A stretch of 64,000 nt of DNA, taken from contig NZ_PXNS01000015.1 of assembly GCF_003045775.1 (NCBI RefSeq), forward strand, positions 1-64,000. The letters are read 5' to 3'. The DNA is from Halomonas litopenaei (GTDB lineage: Bacteria > Pseudomonadota > Gammaproteobacteria > Pseudomonadales > Halomonadaceae). Each line of letters starts with the position of its first letter. The stretch's first letter is position 1. Under the pieces are notes generated by a model that was not told the DNA's origin, searched no databases, and saw nothing but the letters and a program-made list of their open reading frames with translations. Of the stretch, positions 8,415-16,850 are shown piece by piece. The position numbers and the translations under genes are program-made.

Positions 8415-9447
8415 TCGACGCCTGGCGACGCTGCGGCTCCTGAGTCTTGTGGGGGCGCTGTTCACCGCCCTGGTCATCATGGCCGGTGCCTTCACCCGGT
8501 TGCTGGATGCGGGGCTGGGTTGTCCCGACTGGCCGGGCTGCTATGGGGCGCTGGTCGTGCCCGATGAAAGCAGCGCTCTGCTGCATAGTCCGGATGCACC
8601 GCTGGATGCATCCAAGGCCTGGATGGAAATGATTCATCGCTACCTGGCCGGATGTCTCGGGGTCATGGTGATGGCCCTGCTGGTGCTGGCCTGGCCCAGG
8701 CGGCGCAAGCCTGGGTTTCCCTGGCGTCTGATGCTGATGCTGTTCGCCGCCTTGATGGTGCAGGGGGCCTTCGGTGCCTACACCGTGACCCTCAAGCTGT
8801 GGCCCCAGGTGGTAACCCTTCACCTGCTGGGTGGTCTCACGGTGATGACGCTGTTCATCTGGCTGCATCTGCGCCTGCGTCGCGTCGCCAGGGGCGAGGC
8901 GGCGCTCGCTGCCCGACCACTGGGGGCGCTGATGGGGGTGGCCACCATGCTGCTGGTGCTGCAACTGGCGCTGGGAGGCTGGACCTCCAGCAACTACGCG
9001 GGCATCGCCTGTCAGGGGTTTCCCACCTGCAATAGCCAGTGGGTTCCCGACACCGACTGGGGTGAGGGCTTTCACCTTACCCAGACGGTGGGGCCCAACT
9101 ATCTGCACGGGGCCCTGCACGCCGAAGCACGCACGACGATCCATCTGGCCCATCGGCTGGGAGCGCTGGCGTTGACGCTGGCGCTGGCACTGGTGGTGAT
9201 CCGTCGCTGGCATCGCCGTGAGATGCGGCCCTGGCTGCTGACGCTGGCAGGAGCGACAGCTTTGCAGGTCGCCCTGGGTATCGCCAATGTGCTGCTGTGG
9301 CTGCCGCTGGGACTGGCGCTTCTACATACTGCCGGCGCGGTACTGCTGGTCTTCAGTTTTACCCTGGTAGCGTGGAAGCTGCGCCATTCAAGACAGGCGG
9401 TGAAGGGACGTCAACGCCAGACCAGAGGAGGGTGGCTCCATGCGTGA
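8407..9447 (+). CDS. ctaA: haem A synthase CtaA/Cox15
   Basis: Converts haem O to haem A for the aa3 oxidase. The 346 residues hold eight membrane helices in two four-helix halves. Haem-binding histidines lie in MIHRYLAG, TLHLLGG, IHLAHRLGAL and LLHTAGAVLL. The paired cysteines of the first periplasmic loop (LGCPDWPGCYG) and the second loop (GIACQGFPTCN) are present. ATG 8407 overlaps the previous gene by 8 nt, and the end overlaps cyoE by 8 nt, so synthesis is probably coupled to cyoE. Confidence 0.94.
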   Translation: MNDRRLATLRLLSLVGALFTALVIMAGAFTRLLDAGLGCPDWPGCYGALVVPDESSALLHSPDAPLDASKAWMEMIHRYLAGCLGVMVMALLVLAWPRRRKPGFPWRLMLMLFAALMVQGAFGAYTVTLKLWPQVVTLHLLGGLTVMTLFIWLHLRLRRVARGEAALAARPLGALMGVATMLLVLQLALGGWTSSNYAGIACQGFPTCNSQWVPDTDWGEGFHLTQTVGPNYLHGALHAEARTTIHLAHRLGALALTLALALVVIRRWHRREMRPWLLTLAGATALQVALGIANVLLWLPLGLALLHTAGAVLLVFSFTLVAWKLRHSRQAVKGRQRQTRGGWLHA

Positions 9448-10357
9448 TGCACAGGCCATGGGGGCAGCGACCCATCCGCTATGGCGTGACTTGCTGACGT
9501 TGTGCAAATGGCGAGTGGTCATGGTGATGCTGGTATGCGCCCTGGTGGGGATGTTGCTGGCGATCCCCGGTGCGATATCGCCAGCTGTGCTTAACGCCAT
9601 GGTGTGCGGGCTTATCGGGATTGCACTGGCCGCCGCCGGGGCGGCGGCGATCAACCACGTGGTGGATCGCAAGCTGGATGCGCGGATGCATCGCACCTCG
9701 CGGCGCCCGCTGGCGTCCGGTCGCTTGTCGACGCCACTGGCGCTGGCCTGGGCGCTGTCATTGTCCACCTCGGGGGTGGCGCTGCTGGCGCTGACCGTCA
9801 ATCCGTTGACCGCTTGGCTTACGCTGTTGTCGCTGGTCGGTTATGCGTTGATCTACACGGTGTTTCTGAAACGGGCCACGCCGCAGAATATCGTCATCGG
9901 TGGAGTCGCCGGTGCCGCGCCGCCACTGTTGGGCTGGACCAGTGTGACCGGGACAGTGGGAGCCGAGCCGCTGCTGCTCATGTTGATCATCTTTGCCTGG
10001 ACGCCGCCGCACTTCTGGGCGCTGGCGATCTACAAGCGCGATGAATACGCCGAGGCAGGGGTACCGATGCTGCCCGTGACCCATGGCCTCGCCTTTGCCA
10101 GACTGCAGGTCTGGCTATATGGCTGGTTGACGGTGGCCGCCACCTTGCTGCCGTTCACCATCGGCATGAGTGGCTGGCTCTATCTGGTCAGCGTCTGTGT
10201 GCTCAATCTACGCTTCATGCAGTGGAATCTCAGGGTCTGGCGTGGACACGACGAACAGGCGCCCTTGCAGGCCTTCTGGTTTTCCATTCGCTATCTGCTC
10301 GGCGTCTTTCTGGCCTTGTTGCTGGATCACTATCTGAGCATCGCCTTGAGTCCGTGA
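9440..10357 (+). CDS. cyoE: protohaem IX farnesyltransferase (haem O synthase)
   Basis: Prenyltransferase that adds the farnesyl chain to haem b, giving haem O, the substrate of CtaA. It is 305 residues with about nine membrane helices. The UbiA-superfamily aspartate motifs are visible: NHVVDRKLDARMHRT near residue 75 and the second YKRDEYAEAG near 200, with TPPHFWALAIYKRD in between. GAGGAGG (9424-9430) precedes the ATG. This is the last gene of the oxidase locus; a separate SCO1 gene, often found next in pseudomonads, is absent here. Confidence 0.95.
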   Translation: MRDAQAMGAATHPLWRDLLTLCKWRVVMVMLVCALVGMLLAIPGAISPAVLNAMVCGLIGIALAAAGAAAINHVVDRKLDARMHRTSRRPLASGRLSTPLALAWALSLSTSGVALLALTVNPLTAWLTLLSLVGYALIYTVFLKRATPQNIVIGGVAGAAPPLLGWTSVTGTVGAEPLLLMLIIFAWTPPHFWALAIYKRDEYAEAGVPMLPVTHGLAFARLQVWLYGWLTVAATLLPFTIGMSGWLYLVSVCVLNLRFMQWNLRVWRGHDEQAPLQAFWFSIRYLLGVFLALLLDHYLSIALSP

Positions 10358-10515
10358 GGGCCGACTACCTTCGTTCAACGGTCCGGTGTCACGGGAGTGT
10401 CATCGGCAGGTGGCAACAATGCAGGCGGCAGTCACCGGTCTTTCTCGCGATGAATGGTTCAGCCTCTCTGGTAGATGTGTAGAATGCCCCCTTTGACCAT
10501 CGCACAGGGGGCTGC

Positions 10516-10983
10516 ATGTCCACGACGCTCGCTTATGCCTTGCTCGGGCTTGGCATTGTCATCATTGCCGCGTTGGCGTGGTACGCCTGGTCGTTGAAGA
10601 ATGAGGTGCGGCGCCGAGAGGGAGTGATTCGGGACGAGGAACGTCGTGCCAGGGAAAATGGCCTGGAAAACCTCGGTCTGGTTGCGTCGGCGCTATTGCA
10701 GCGTCAGGTCGATGTGACCGAAGGCTGCTGGCGGTTGAAAGTATTGTTCGAGATCATCGATCCGGCACTGCTTGAGCGGCGCGAGTTCAGAGTCTTTGCC
10801 GAGGTCTACGAACAGACCCGTCATCTGCACACACATCAGGCGCGTCAAGAGCTTACGCCCAAGGAGCGGTTCGCTGAAGACAAGCAGCGACTGGCCGTGG
10901 AAGAAGCGAATCGCGACGATGTGCTGGCTGCGGCACAGGCTGCGCTGGATTTTCAAGCCCGTTACCCCGACTCTCTCAATTGA
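10516..10983 (+). CDS. DUF2489 protein with N-terminal membrane anchor
   Basis: A 155-residue protein with one N-terminal membrane helix (about 5-25), then a long charged helical region (LKNEVRRREGVIRDEERRARENGLENL), and a domain with DVTEGCWRLKVLFEIID and HLHTHQARQELTPKERF, which I recognise as the DUF2489 family. It has no known function. A possible promoter -10 TAGAAT lies at 10480-10485, and GGGGG stands before the ATG. It is probably a single-gene unit. Confidence 0.75.
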   Translation: MSTTLAYALLGLGIVIIAALAWYAWSLKNEVRRREGVIRDEERRARENGLENLGLVASALLQRQVDVTEGCWRLKVLFEIIDPALLERREFRVFAEVYEQTRHLHTHQARQELTPKERFAEDKQRLAVEEANRDDVLAAAQAALDFQARYPDSLN

Positions 10984-11302
10984 GCGATCTCGAACACTGT
11001 TCGATGAAGTGAATGACGGGCGGGTATCGCCTGTGCTAGTTTGATTGTACAGAAGCGATACGTCATGATATCGCCTGCAAGGGATTGGTCGTGCAGCAAT
11101 TGTCTTGCACGATGGGCCGTTGGCAGAAGACGTTGAGATATTGGCGACTAATAGACTGGCTAGGCGCTGTATTTCATGCTTTTCTTGCCTATGAGGAAGT
11201 AGGGTACCTATCCTGTTTCTCGATCGGCACAACATTGGACCCGCTGAAGAACAGGGTTACCCGTATTCAGCATTGAGTGTCAGATAGAAGAAGGAGTCTT
11301 AC
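10984..11302. other. 319-nt noncoding stretch before the OmpA-like lipoprotein
   Basis: Lower in GC than the flanking genes. It holds an inverted repeat, GTATCGC (11024-11030) with GCGATAC (11055-11061), and a weak promoter-like pair TTGATT (11041-11046) and CATGAT (11064-11069) at 17-nt spacing. The only open frame (11085-11276) has no ribosome site and no recognisable sequence. The stretch probably carries the promoter and a long leader of the strongly expressed lipoprotein gene. Confidence 0.5.
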
Positions 11303-12115
11303 ATGAAAAAATCAACGACTGGCTTGCTGCTCGGTTCTGCACTGGTTGTCGGCCTCTCCGGCTGCGCCAGCTCCGCCTCTCAGTCCTCCTCCGGCATGAG
11401 CGCATCTGACGCCAAGCCGTGGTACCAGCACCCGATGGTGTGTGGTATCGCTGGTGGTCTGATCGGCGGTGGTATCGGCTACGGCACCACCAGCGATGAC
11501 GACGAGGAAACCGGCGCTGCTGTCGGCGCGACCGTCGGCACCGTGGCTGGCGCTCTGCTGTGTGCCGAGCCGAACAAGGAGCCGATGAACGCTCCGAAGG
11601 ATTCCGACGGTGACGGCGTCTACGACGCCAACGACCAGTGCCCGGGTACTCCGGCCGGTGTCGCCGTGGACGCAGTGGGTTGCCCGCTGGATTCCGACAA
11701 CGATGGCGTGCCGGACTTCCAGGACCAGTGCCCGGGTACTCCGGCTGGCGTCGAGGTCAACTCCCTCGGTTGCGAAAAGGACCTGGTCCTGCGTGACGTG
11801 AACTTCGAGTTCGACTCCGCCGTCCTGACCGCTCAGGCTGAGCAGGTTCTGGCTGGTGTTGCCGAGCGTCTGCGCGCCAATCCGAACGTCGGCGTGCGCA
11901 TCGAAGGTCACACCGACAGCGTCGGTTCCGACAGCTACAACAAGCAGCTGTCTCAGGAGCGTGCCGCTTCCGTTGCTCGCTTCCTGGCGAGCCAGGGTGT
12001 TCAGCCGAACCGCATGCGTGCCATCGGTTACGGTGAAGAGCAGCCCATCGCGACCAACGACACCGATGCAGGTCGTGCGGAAAACCGTCGTGTGGAACTG
12101 GGTGAGTGGCAGTAA
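11303..12115 (+). CDS. OmpA-family lipoprotein with calcium-binding TSP3 repeats
   Basis: Outer-membrane lipoprotein, 270 residues. The signal peptide ends in the lipobox LSGC with C21 as lipidated residue. A glycine-rich stretch (about 48-90, GGLIGGGIGYG) follows, then two thrombospondin type 3 repeats (DSDGDGVYDANDQCPGTP and DSDNDGVPDFQDQCPGTP), which bind calcium. The C-terminal OmpA domain (about 155-270) has the peptidoglycan-binding pattern EGHTDSVGSDSYNKQLSQER and NRRVE. AAGGAG lies before the ATG. Codon use is biased to CGT, GGT and CTG, as expected of an abundant protein. It probably tethers the outer membrane to the wall. Confidence 0.9.
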   Translation: MKKSTTGLLLGSALVVGLSGCASSASQSSSGMSASDAKPWYQHPMVCGIAGGLIGGGIGYGTTSDDDEETGAAVGATVGTVAGALLCAEPNKEPMNAPKDSDGDGVYDANDQCPGTPAGVAVDAVGCPLDSDNDGVPDFQDQCPGTPAGVEVNSLGCEKDLVLRDVNFEFDSAVLTAQAEQVLAGVAERLRANPNVGVRIEGHTDSVGSDSYNKQLSQERAASVARFLASQGVQPNRMRAIGYGEEQPIATNDTDAGRAENRRVELGEWQ

Positions 12116-12165
12116 GTCTGCCCTGACCGAGTCCGTCTCGATCACCTGATCGAGCGCGATGACAT

Positions 12166-12200
12166 CAGCGAGGCGCCTTCGGGCGCCTCGCTGCGTTTCG
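12166..12200 (+). terminator. terminator after the OmpA-like gene
   Basis: A perfect 12-bp stem (12166-12177 with 12182-12193) closes the stable tetraloop TTCG, followed by a short T tract. It lies 50 nt past the lipoprotein stop. Confidence 0.8.
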
Positions 12201-12382
12201 GGTGGTGGTGGCCTGTCTTGCCATCCCGCTCGCCAGAGGTGTGGCGACGCCCTTCGCAGGGGTAGAGCATGGCGCCGGCGGCGCCATTTCTGATATTCTA
12301 TGTCGCTGTTTCACCCCTCGAATCCATTTTGGCGACACGTGATCCCTGGTATGGATCACCACTGCGCACAAGGACAGCTTGC

Positions 12383-14281
12383 ATGCCCATCGTGACACTG
12401 CCTGACGGCAGTCAGAGAACCTTCGATTCCCCCCTTAGCGTCATGGAACTGGCCGAGAGCATCGGCCCGGGACTTGCCAAGGCCTGCGTGGCCGGCAAGA
12501 TCGACGGCGTATTGGTGGACGCCGCGGACCTGATCGAGACGGACGCCGAGGTGGCGATCCTGACCGCACGTGACGAGGAAGGCCTGGAGATCATCCGGCA
12601 TTCCTGTGCCCACCTGATCGGGCACGCGGTCAAGCAGCTCTATCCCGAGGCCAAGATGGCCATCGGCCCGGTGATCACCGACGGCTTCTATTACGACATC
12701 GATTTCGGCCAGTCGATCACCCCGGAGGACCTCGAGACCATCGAGAAGCGCATGAAGCAGCTGATCGATGAAGAGTACGACGTGGTCCGCGAGTACGTCG
12801 ATCGTGATGCCGCGATGCTGGAATTCCTGCATCGCGACGAGCCCTACAAGCAGGAAATCGTGCGCGGGATTCCCGAAGGCGACACTATTCGCCTCTACCG
12901 CCACAAGGAATATACCGACATGTGTCGTGGGCCCCACGTGCCCAACACGCGTCACCTCAAGGCGTTCAAGCTGACCAAGCTGGCCGGTGCCTACTGGCGC
13001 GGCAACGCCGACAACGCCATGCTGACCCGCATCTACGGCACCGCCTGGGGCGACAAGAAGCAGCTCAAGGCCTACCTGCACCGCCTCGAGGAAGCCGAGA
13101 AGCGCGATCACCGCAAGCTGGCGCGTCGTCTCGACCTCTTCCACATGCAGGAAGAGGCGCCGGGCATGGTGTTCTGGCACCCCAACGGCTGGACCCTGTG
13201 GCAGCGCGTCGAGCAGTACATGCGCGGCGTCTACAAGGAGGGCGGCTATCAGGAGATTCGCTGCCCTCAGATCATGGACGTGTCGCTGTGGAAGAAGTCC
13301 GGCCATTGGGATAACTACGCCGACGGCATGTTCTTCACCGAGTCCGAGAAGCGTGAGTACGCGCTCAAGCCGATGAACTGCCCGGGCCACGTCCAGGTGT
13401 TCAACTCCGGCCTGCGCAGCTACCGTGAACTGCCGGTGCGCTTCGGCGAATTTGGCGGCTGTCACCGTAATGAGCCGTCCGGCGCGCTGCACGGCATCAT
13501 GCGAGTGCGCGCCTTTACCCAGGACGACGGCCACATCTTCTGTACCGAAGAGCAGGTGCAGCCTGAGGTGACGAGCTTCCATCGCCAGGCGCTCAAGGTC
13601 TACAGCGACTTTGGCTTCGAGGATATCGCGATCAAGATCGCCCTGCGCCCGGAAAAGCGCATCGGCGACGACGACACCTGGGATCGTGCCGAGAACGCCC
13701 TGCGTGGCGCGCTGGAGGCCTGTGGGGTCGAGTGGCAGGAGCTGCCGGGCGAGGGCGCTTTCTATGGTCCCAAGATCGAGTATCACATGAAGGATTGCCT
13801 GGGCCGCGAGTGGCAGGTCGGCACCATGCAGGTCGACTTCATGATGCCCACGCGCCTGGGTGCCCAGTACGTGACCGAAGAGGGCGAGCGCAAGCCGCCG
13901 GTCATGCTGCACCGTGCCATCGTCGGTTCGATGGAGCGCTTCATCGGCATCCTGATCGAGCACTACGCCGGCGCCATGCCGCTGTGGCTCGCGCCGGAGC
14001 AGGCGGTGGTGATGATCATCACCGATGCCCAGAAGGAATACGCCGAAGCCTTGACCTCACGACTGCAAAAAATCGGTCTTCGCGTCAAGTCGGACTTGAG
14101 GAACGAGAAGATCGGCTTTAAAATTCGCGAGCATACGTTGCAGAAGGTACCCTATCTCCTGGTGGTCGGAGATAAGGAAGTAGAGGCCGACTCGGTGGCT
14201 GTGCGTACGCGCAGCGGCGAAAATCTGGGCACCATGACCGTGGACGCCTTTATTGAACGAGTTCAGGCCGAGCGGTACTAA
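12383..14281 (+). CDS. thrS: threonyl-tRNA synthetase
   Basis: Charges tRNA-Thr. The 632 residues show the TGS domain (1-62), the editing domain (HSCAHLIGHAVKQLYP with the HxxxH-type site and YTDMCRGPHVP), the class II catalytic core (MNCPGHVQVF, RFGEFGGCHRNEPSGALHG, motif 3 HRAIVGSMERFIG) and the anticodon domain from about 530. ATG 12383 matches the usual N-terminus MPIVTLPDGS. The 180-nt leader contains a GC-rich inverted repeat, ATGGCGCC and GGCGCCAT (12269-12287), which may serve control of translation as in E. coli thrS. It heads the thrS-infC-rpmI-rplT-pheST-ihfA cluster. Confidence 0.97.
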   Translation: MPIVTLPDGSQRTFDSPLSVMELAESIGPGLAKACVAGKIDGVLVDAADLIETDAEVAILTARDEEGLEIIRHSCAHLIGHAVKQLYPEAKMAIGPVITDGFYYDIDFGQSITPEDLETIEKRMKQLIDEEYDVVREYVDRDAAMLEFLHRDEPYKQEIVRGIPEGDTIRLYRHKEYTDMCRGPHVPNTRHLKAFKLTKLAGAYWRGNADNAMLTRIYGTAWGDKKQLKAYLHRLEEAEKRDHRKLARRLDLFHMQEEAPGMVFWHPNGWTLWQRVEQYMRGVYKEGGYQEIRCPQIMDVSLWKKSGHWDNYADGMFFTESEKREYALKPMNCPGHVQVFNSGLRSYRELPVRFGEFGGCHRNEPSGALHGIMRVRAFTQDDGHIFCTEEQVQPEVTSFHRQALKVYSDFGFEDIAIKIALRPEKRIGDDDTWDRAENALRGALEACGVEWQELPGEGAFYGPKIEYHMKDCLGREWQVGTMQVDFMMPTRLGAQYVTEEGERKPPVMLHRAIVGSMERFIGILIEHYAGAMPLWLAPEQAVVMIITDAQKEYAEALTSRLQKIGLRVKSDLRNEKIGFKIREHTLQKVPYLLVVGDKEVEADSVAVRTRSGENLGTMTVDAFIERVQAERY

Positions 14282-14375
14282 CGGGTAGGCGGCATGGGCC
14301 GCCCCCTCGTGTGAGGCTCTAGGCACGCACCTTCCCAGCTCTCGCACCTTCCAAAGCTACAGTGGAGACGGAACC

Positions 14376-14915
14376 ATCAAGAGAAGCAACCCCAGAGGAC
14401 GCCCCCAGGACAAGCGTCCGCCAATGAACGAGCGCATCACCGAAGATCAGGTCCGCCTGATCGCCAGCGACGGCGAACAGCTTGGCATCGTGGATACCCG
14501 CGACGCCCTTGAGCGTGCCGAAGCGGAAGGGATGGACCTCGTACAGATTTCCAATGCCGATCCGATCGTCTGCAAGATCATGGATTACGGCAAGTTCGTC
14601 TTCGAGCAGAAGAAGCAGAAGGCTGCTCAGAAGAAGAAGCAGAAGCAAATCCAGGTCAAGGAAGTCAAATTCCGTCCTGGCACCGACGAGGGTGACTATC
14701 AGGTCAAGATGAAGAACCTGATTCGATTCCTCGAAGGTGGCGACAAGGGCAAGGTCACCCTGCGTTTCCGCGGGCGTGAAATGGCGCACCAGGACATCGG
14801 CCGCAAGCTGATGGAACGGATCGCAGCGGATCTCGAGGAAATCGGGACCGTGGAATCCTTCCCCAAGATGGAAGGGCGCCAGATGATCATGATCATTGCC
14901 CCCAAGAAGAAGTGA
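14376..14915 (+). CDS. infC: translation initiation factor IF-3, probable ATC start
   Basis: IF-3 binds the 30S subunit and checks start codon pairing. The N-domain (DEGEQLGIV-like stretch, DLVQIS, CKIMDYGKFVFE) and the lysine-rich linker and C-domain (QIQVKEVKFRPGTDEGDYQVK, EGRQMIMIIAPKKK) are complete. No ATG, GTG or TTG in frame has a proper site: ATG 14424 lacks a Shine-Dalgarno and would lose the basic N-terminus. ATC at 14376 has GGAG (14364-14367) 8 nt upstream and adds the basic leader IKRSNPRGRPQDKRPP, typical of gammaproteobacterial IF-3. Non-AUG starts are the hallmark of infC autoregulation. With ATG 14424 the product would be 163 residues; with ATC it is 179. Confidence 0.85.
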   Translation: MKRSNPRGRPQDKRPPMNERITEDQVRLIASDGEQLGIVDTRDALERAEAEGMDLVQISNADPIVCKIMDYGKFVFEQKKQKAAQKKKQKQIQVKEVKFRPGTDEGDYQVKMKNLIRFLEGGDKGKVTLRFRGREMAHQDIGRKLMERIAADLEEIGTVESFPKMEGRQMIMIIAPKKK

Positions 14916-15003
14916 TCCGACGGCCGGTTCAACGATTGGTCAGCCTGTGAAGGCTGGCCATTGGCCCCGGATTTTCTAAAGAAACTCGAGCGGAGTTATT
15001 CTC

Positions 15004-15198
15004 ATGCCGAAGATCAAGAGCAACAGCGGCGCTGCCAAGCGCTTCAAGAAGACTGCCAACGGCTTCAAGCACAAGCAGTCCTTCCGTAGTCACATTCTGA
15101 CCAAGAAGTCCACCAAGCGTAAGCGTCAGCTGCGCGGCATGCAGCAGATCCACGACGCCGACAAGGCACTCGTGCGTCGCATGCTGCCGTACGTATAA
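15004..15198 (+). CDS. rpmI: 50S ribosomal protein L35
   Basis: Very basic 64-residue ribosomal protein with the family start MPKIKSNSGAAKRFKKTANG and end KALVRRMLPY. CGGAG stands 8-12 nt before the ATG. It lies 88 nt after infC and 37 nt before rplT, the conserved order infC-rpmI-rplT. In E. coli L20 represses this operon by binding an RNA structure before rpmI; I could not verify such a fold here. Confidence 0.97.
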   Translation: MPKIKSNSGAAKRFKKTANGFKHKQSFRSHILTKKSTKRKRQLRGMQQIHDADKALVRRMLPYV

Positions 15199-15235
15199 AC
15201 CCTTGGTGAACCCCCTTTAACGTCAGGAGAGTGCT

Positions 15236-15589
15236 ATGACTCGTGTCAAGCGTGGTGTCGTCGCCCGTCGTCGTCACAAGAAGATCATGAAGCAGGCCAA
15301 GGGCTACTACGGTGCCCGTTCGCGCGTCTTTCGCGTTGCCAAGCAGGCCGTCATCAAGGCCGGCCAGTACGCGTACCGCGACCGTCGCCAGCGCAAGCGT
15401 CAGTTCCGTGCCCTGTGGATCCAGCGTATCAACGCCGGTGCCCGTCAGCACGGTCTGTCCTACAGCCGCTTCGTCGGTGGTCTGAAGAAGGCCGGTATCG
15501 AAATCGACCGCAAGGTCCTGGCTGACCTGGCCGTTCACGAGAAGGCAGCCTTTGCTGCCATCGTCGAGAAGGCCAAGGCTGCCCAGTAA
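15236..15589 (+). CDS. rplT: 50S ribosomal protein L20
   Basis: Basic 117-residue protein, the usual length, with the conserved start MTRVKRGVVARRRHKKIMKQ, the long helix region YRDRRQRKRQFRALWIQRIN and GLSYSRFVGGLKKAGIEIDR. It binds 23S rRNA early in 50S assembly and usually represses its own operon. AGGAGAG lies just before the ATG. A strong terminator follows, so pheST probably also has its own promoter. Confidence 0.97.
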   Translation: MTRVKRGVVARRRHKKIMKQAKGYYGARSRVFRVAKQAVIKAGQYAYRDRRQRKRQFRALWIQRINAGARQHGLSYSRFVGGLKKAGIEIDRKVLADLAVHEKAAFAAIVEKAKAAQ

Positions 15590-15648
15590 GCGCGTTCGAA
15601 TGATGAGCGAGCTCTCCCCATGGGGAGACGAGCGTTCATGATCGCCCC

Positions 15649-15682
15649 AGGGGAAGAGCAGCCGCTCTTCCCCTGTTTTTTT
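15649..15682 (+). terminator. strong terminator between rplT and pheS
   Basis: Perfect 11-bp stem (15649-15659 with 15664-15674), tetraloop AGCC, then G and seven T. A 16-bp palindrome, TCTCCCCATGGGGAGA, lies just upstream at 15613-15628. In enterobacteria a leader-peptide attenuator (pheM) sits here; in this sequence I can support the terminator but not the attenuation mechanism. Confidence 0.9.
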
Positions 15683-15765
15683 GGCGACCCCTTTTTCATC
15701 GCGATCTCTCTACTATTGCGCGACCACTCCACCACTGAACGATCAACGATATCGGAGCTCAACGT

Positions 15766-16785
15766 ATGGACCACCTTCCCGACCTGGTTCAACAAGCTCG
15801 CGACGCCATCCAGTCAGCCGACTCCATGGCCGCACTCGACGAGATTCGCGTCAAGTACCTGGGCAAGAAGGGCGAACTGACCGCGCTGCTCAAGGGGCTC
15901 GGCAAGCTGCCCGCCGAGGAGCGCCCGGCGGCCGGTGAGCGCATCAACCAGGCCAAGCAGGAGCTGGCCAAGGAACTCGATACCCGGCGCGAGGCCCTGG
16001 CCAAGGCCGAACTCGACGCCAAGCTTGCCGCAGAACGCCTGGACGTGACCCTGCCGGGTCGTGGACAGCCAACCGGTGGCCTGCATCCGGTGACACGCAC
16101 CCTGGAGCGTATCGAAGGCCTGTTCCGTCGCATCGGCTACGAGGTGGCGGTGGGGCCAGAGCTCGAAGACGACCACCACAACTTTGAAGCCTTGAACATC
16201 CCGGCCCACCATCCGGCGCGGGGCATGGCCGACACCTTCTATTTCGACGCCACCCGGCTGCTGCGCACCCACACCTCGCCGGTCCAGGTGCGTACCATGA
16301 AGGCCGAGGAGCCGCCGATCCGCATCGTCTGCCCGGGTCGGGTGTACCGCAGTGACTCGGATCTGACCCATACCCCGATGTTTCATCAGGTCGAAGGCCT
16401 GCTGATCGAGGAAGACGTCAGTTTCGCCGACCTCAAGGGCACCATCGAAGACTTTCTGCATGCCTTCTTCGAGCGCGATGACCTGTCGGTACGTTTCCGT
16501 CCGTCCTACTTCCCCTTCACCGAGCCCTCCGCCGAGGTCGATATCGCCTGCGTAATGTGCGCCGGTGAGGGCTGCCGTGTGTGCTCCCACACCGGCTGGC
16601 TCGAGGTGATGGGCTGCGGCATGGTCCACCCGGAAGTCTTCCGTCACGGCGGCATCGATCCCGAGCGCTATACCGGTTTCGCCTTCGGTATGGGTGCCGA
16701 GCGCCTGGCCATGCTGCGCTATGGCGTCAACGATCTGCGCCTGTTCTTTGAAAACGATCTGCGCTTTCTTCGTCAGTTTCACTGA
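15766..16785 (+). CDS. pheS: phenylalanyl-tRNA synthetase alpha subunit
   Basis: Catalytic alpha subunit, 339 residues. An N-terminal coiled-coil (about 1-90) binds tRNA. The class II core shows HHPARGMADTFYFD, LLRTHTSPVQVRTM (motif 2 region), GRVYRSD, FRPSYFPFTEPS and motif 3 GFAFGMGAERLAMLRYG. ATG 15766 is preceded by GGAG. pheT follows at 65 nt. The two subunits form an alpha2-beta2 enzyme. Confidence 0.97.
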   Translation: MDHLPDLVQQARDAIQSADSMAALDEIRVKYLGKKGELTALLKGLGKLPAEERPAAGERINQAKQELAKELDTRREALAKAELDAKLAAERLDVTLPGRGQPTGGLHPVTRTLERIEGLFRRIGYEVAVGPELEDDHHNFEALNIPAHHPARGMADTFYFDATRLLRTHTSPVQVRTMKAEEPPIRIVCPGRVYRSDSDLTHTPMFHQVEGLLIEEDVSFADLKGTIEDFLHAFFERDDLSVRFRPSYFPFTEPSAEVDIACVMCAGEGCRVCSHTGWLEVMGCGMVHPEVFRHGGIDPERYTGFAFGMGAERLAMLRYGVNDLRLFFENDLRFLRQFH

Positions 16786-16850
16786 GCGCTGCGGGCCAGA
16801 GGGCTCGATAAAGAACACCGAATGCAGGAACAGGACGTCAAGGAGTCCTC

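Noticed and set aside
11085..11276. 63-codon frame before the OmpA-like gene
   Set aside because: No ribosome site, no recognisable sequence, and it lies in the probable promoter region.
12356..13963. 535-residue open frame on the minus strand
   Set aside because: Antisense shadow of thrS; the real gene has full class II motifs and correct length.
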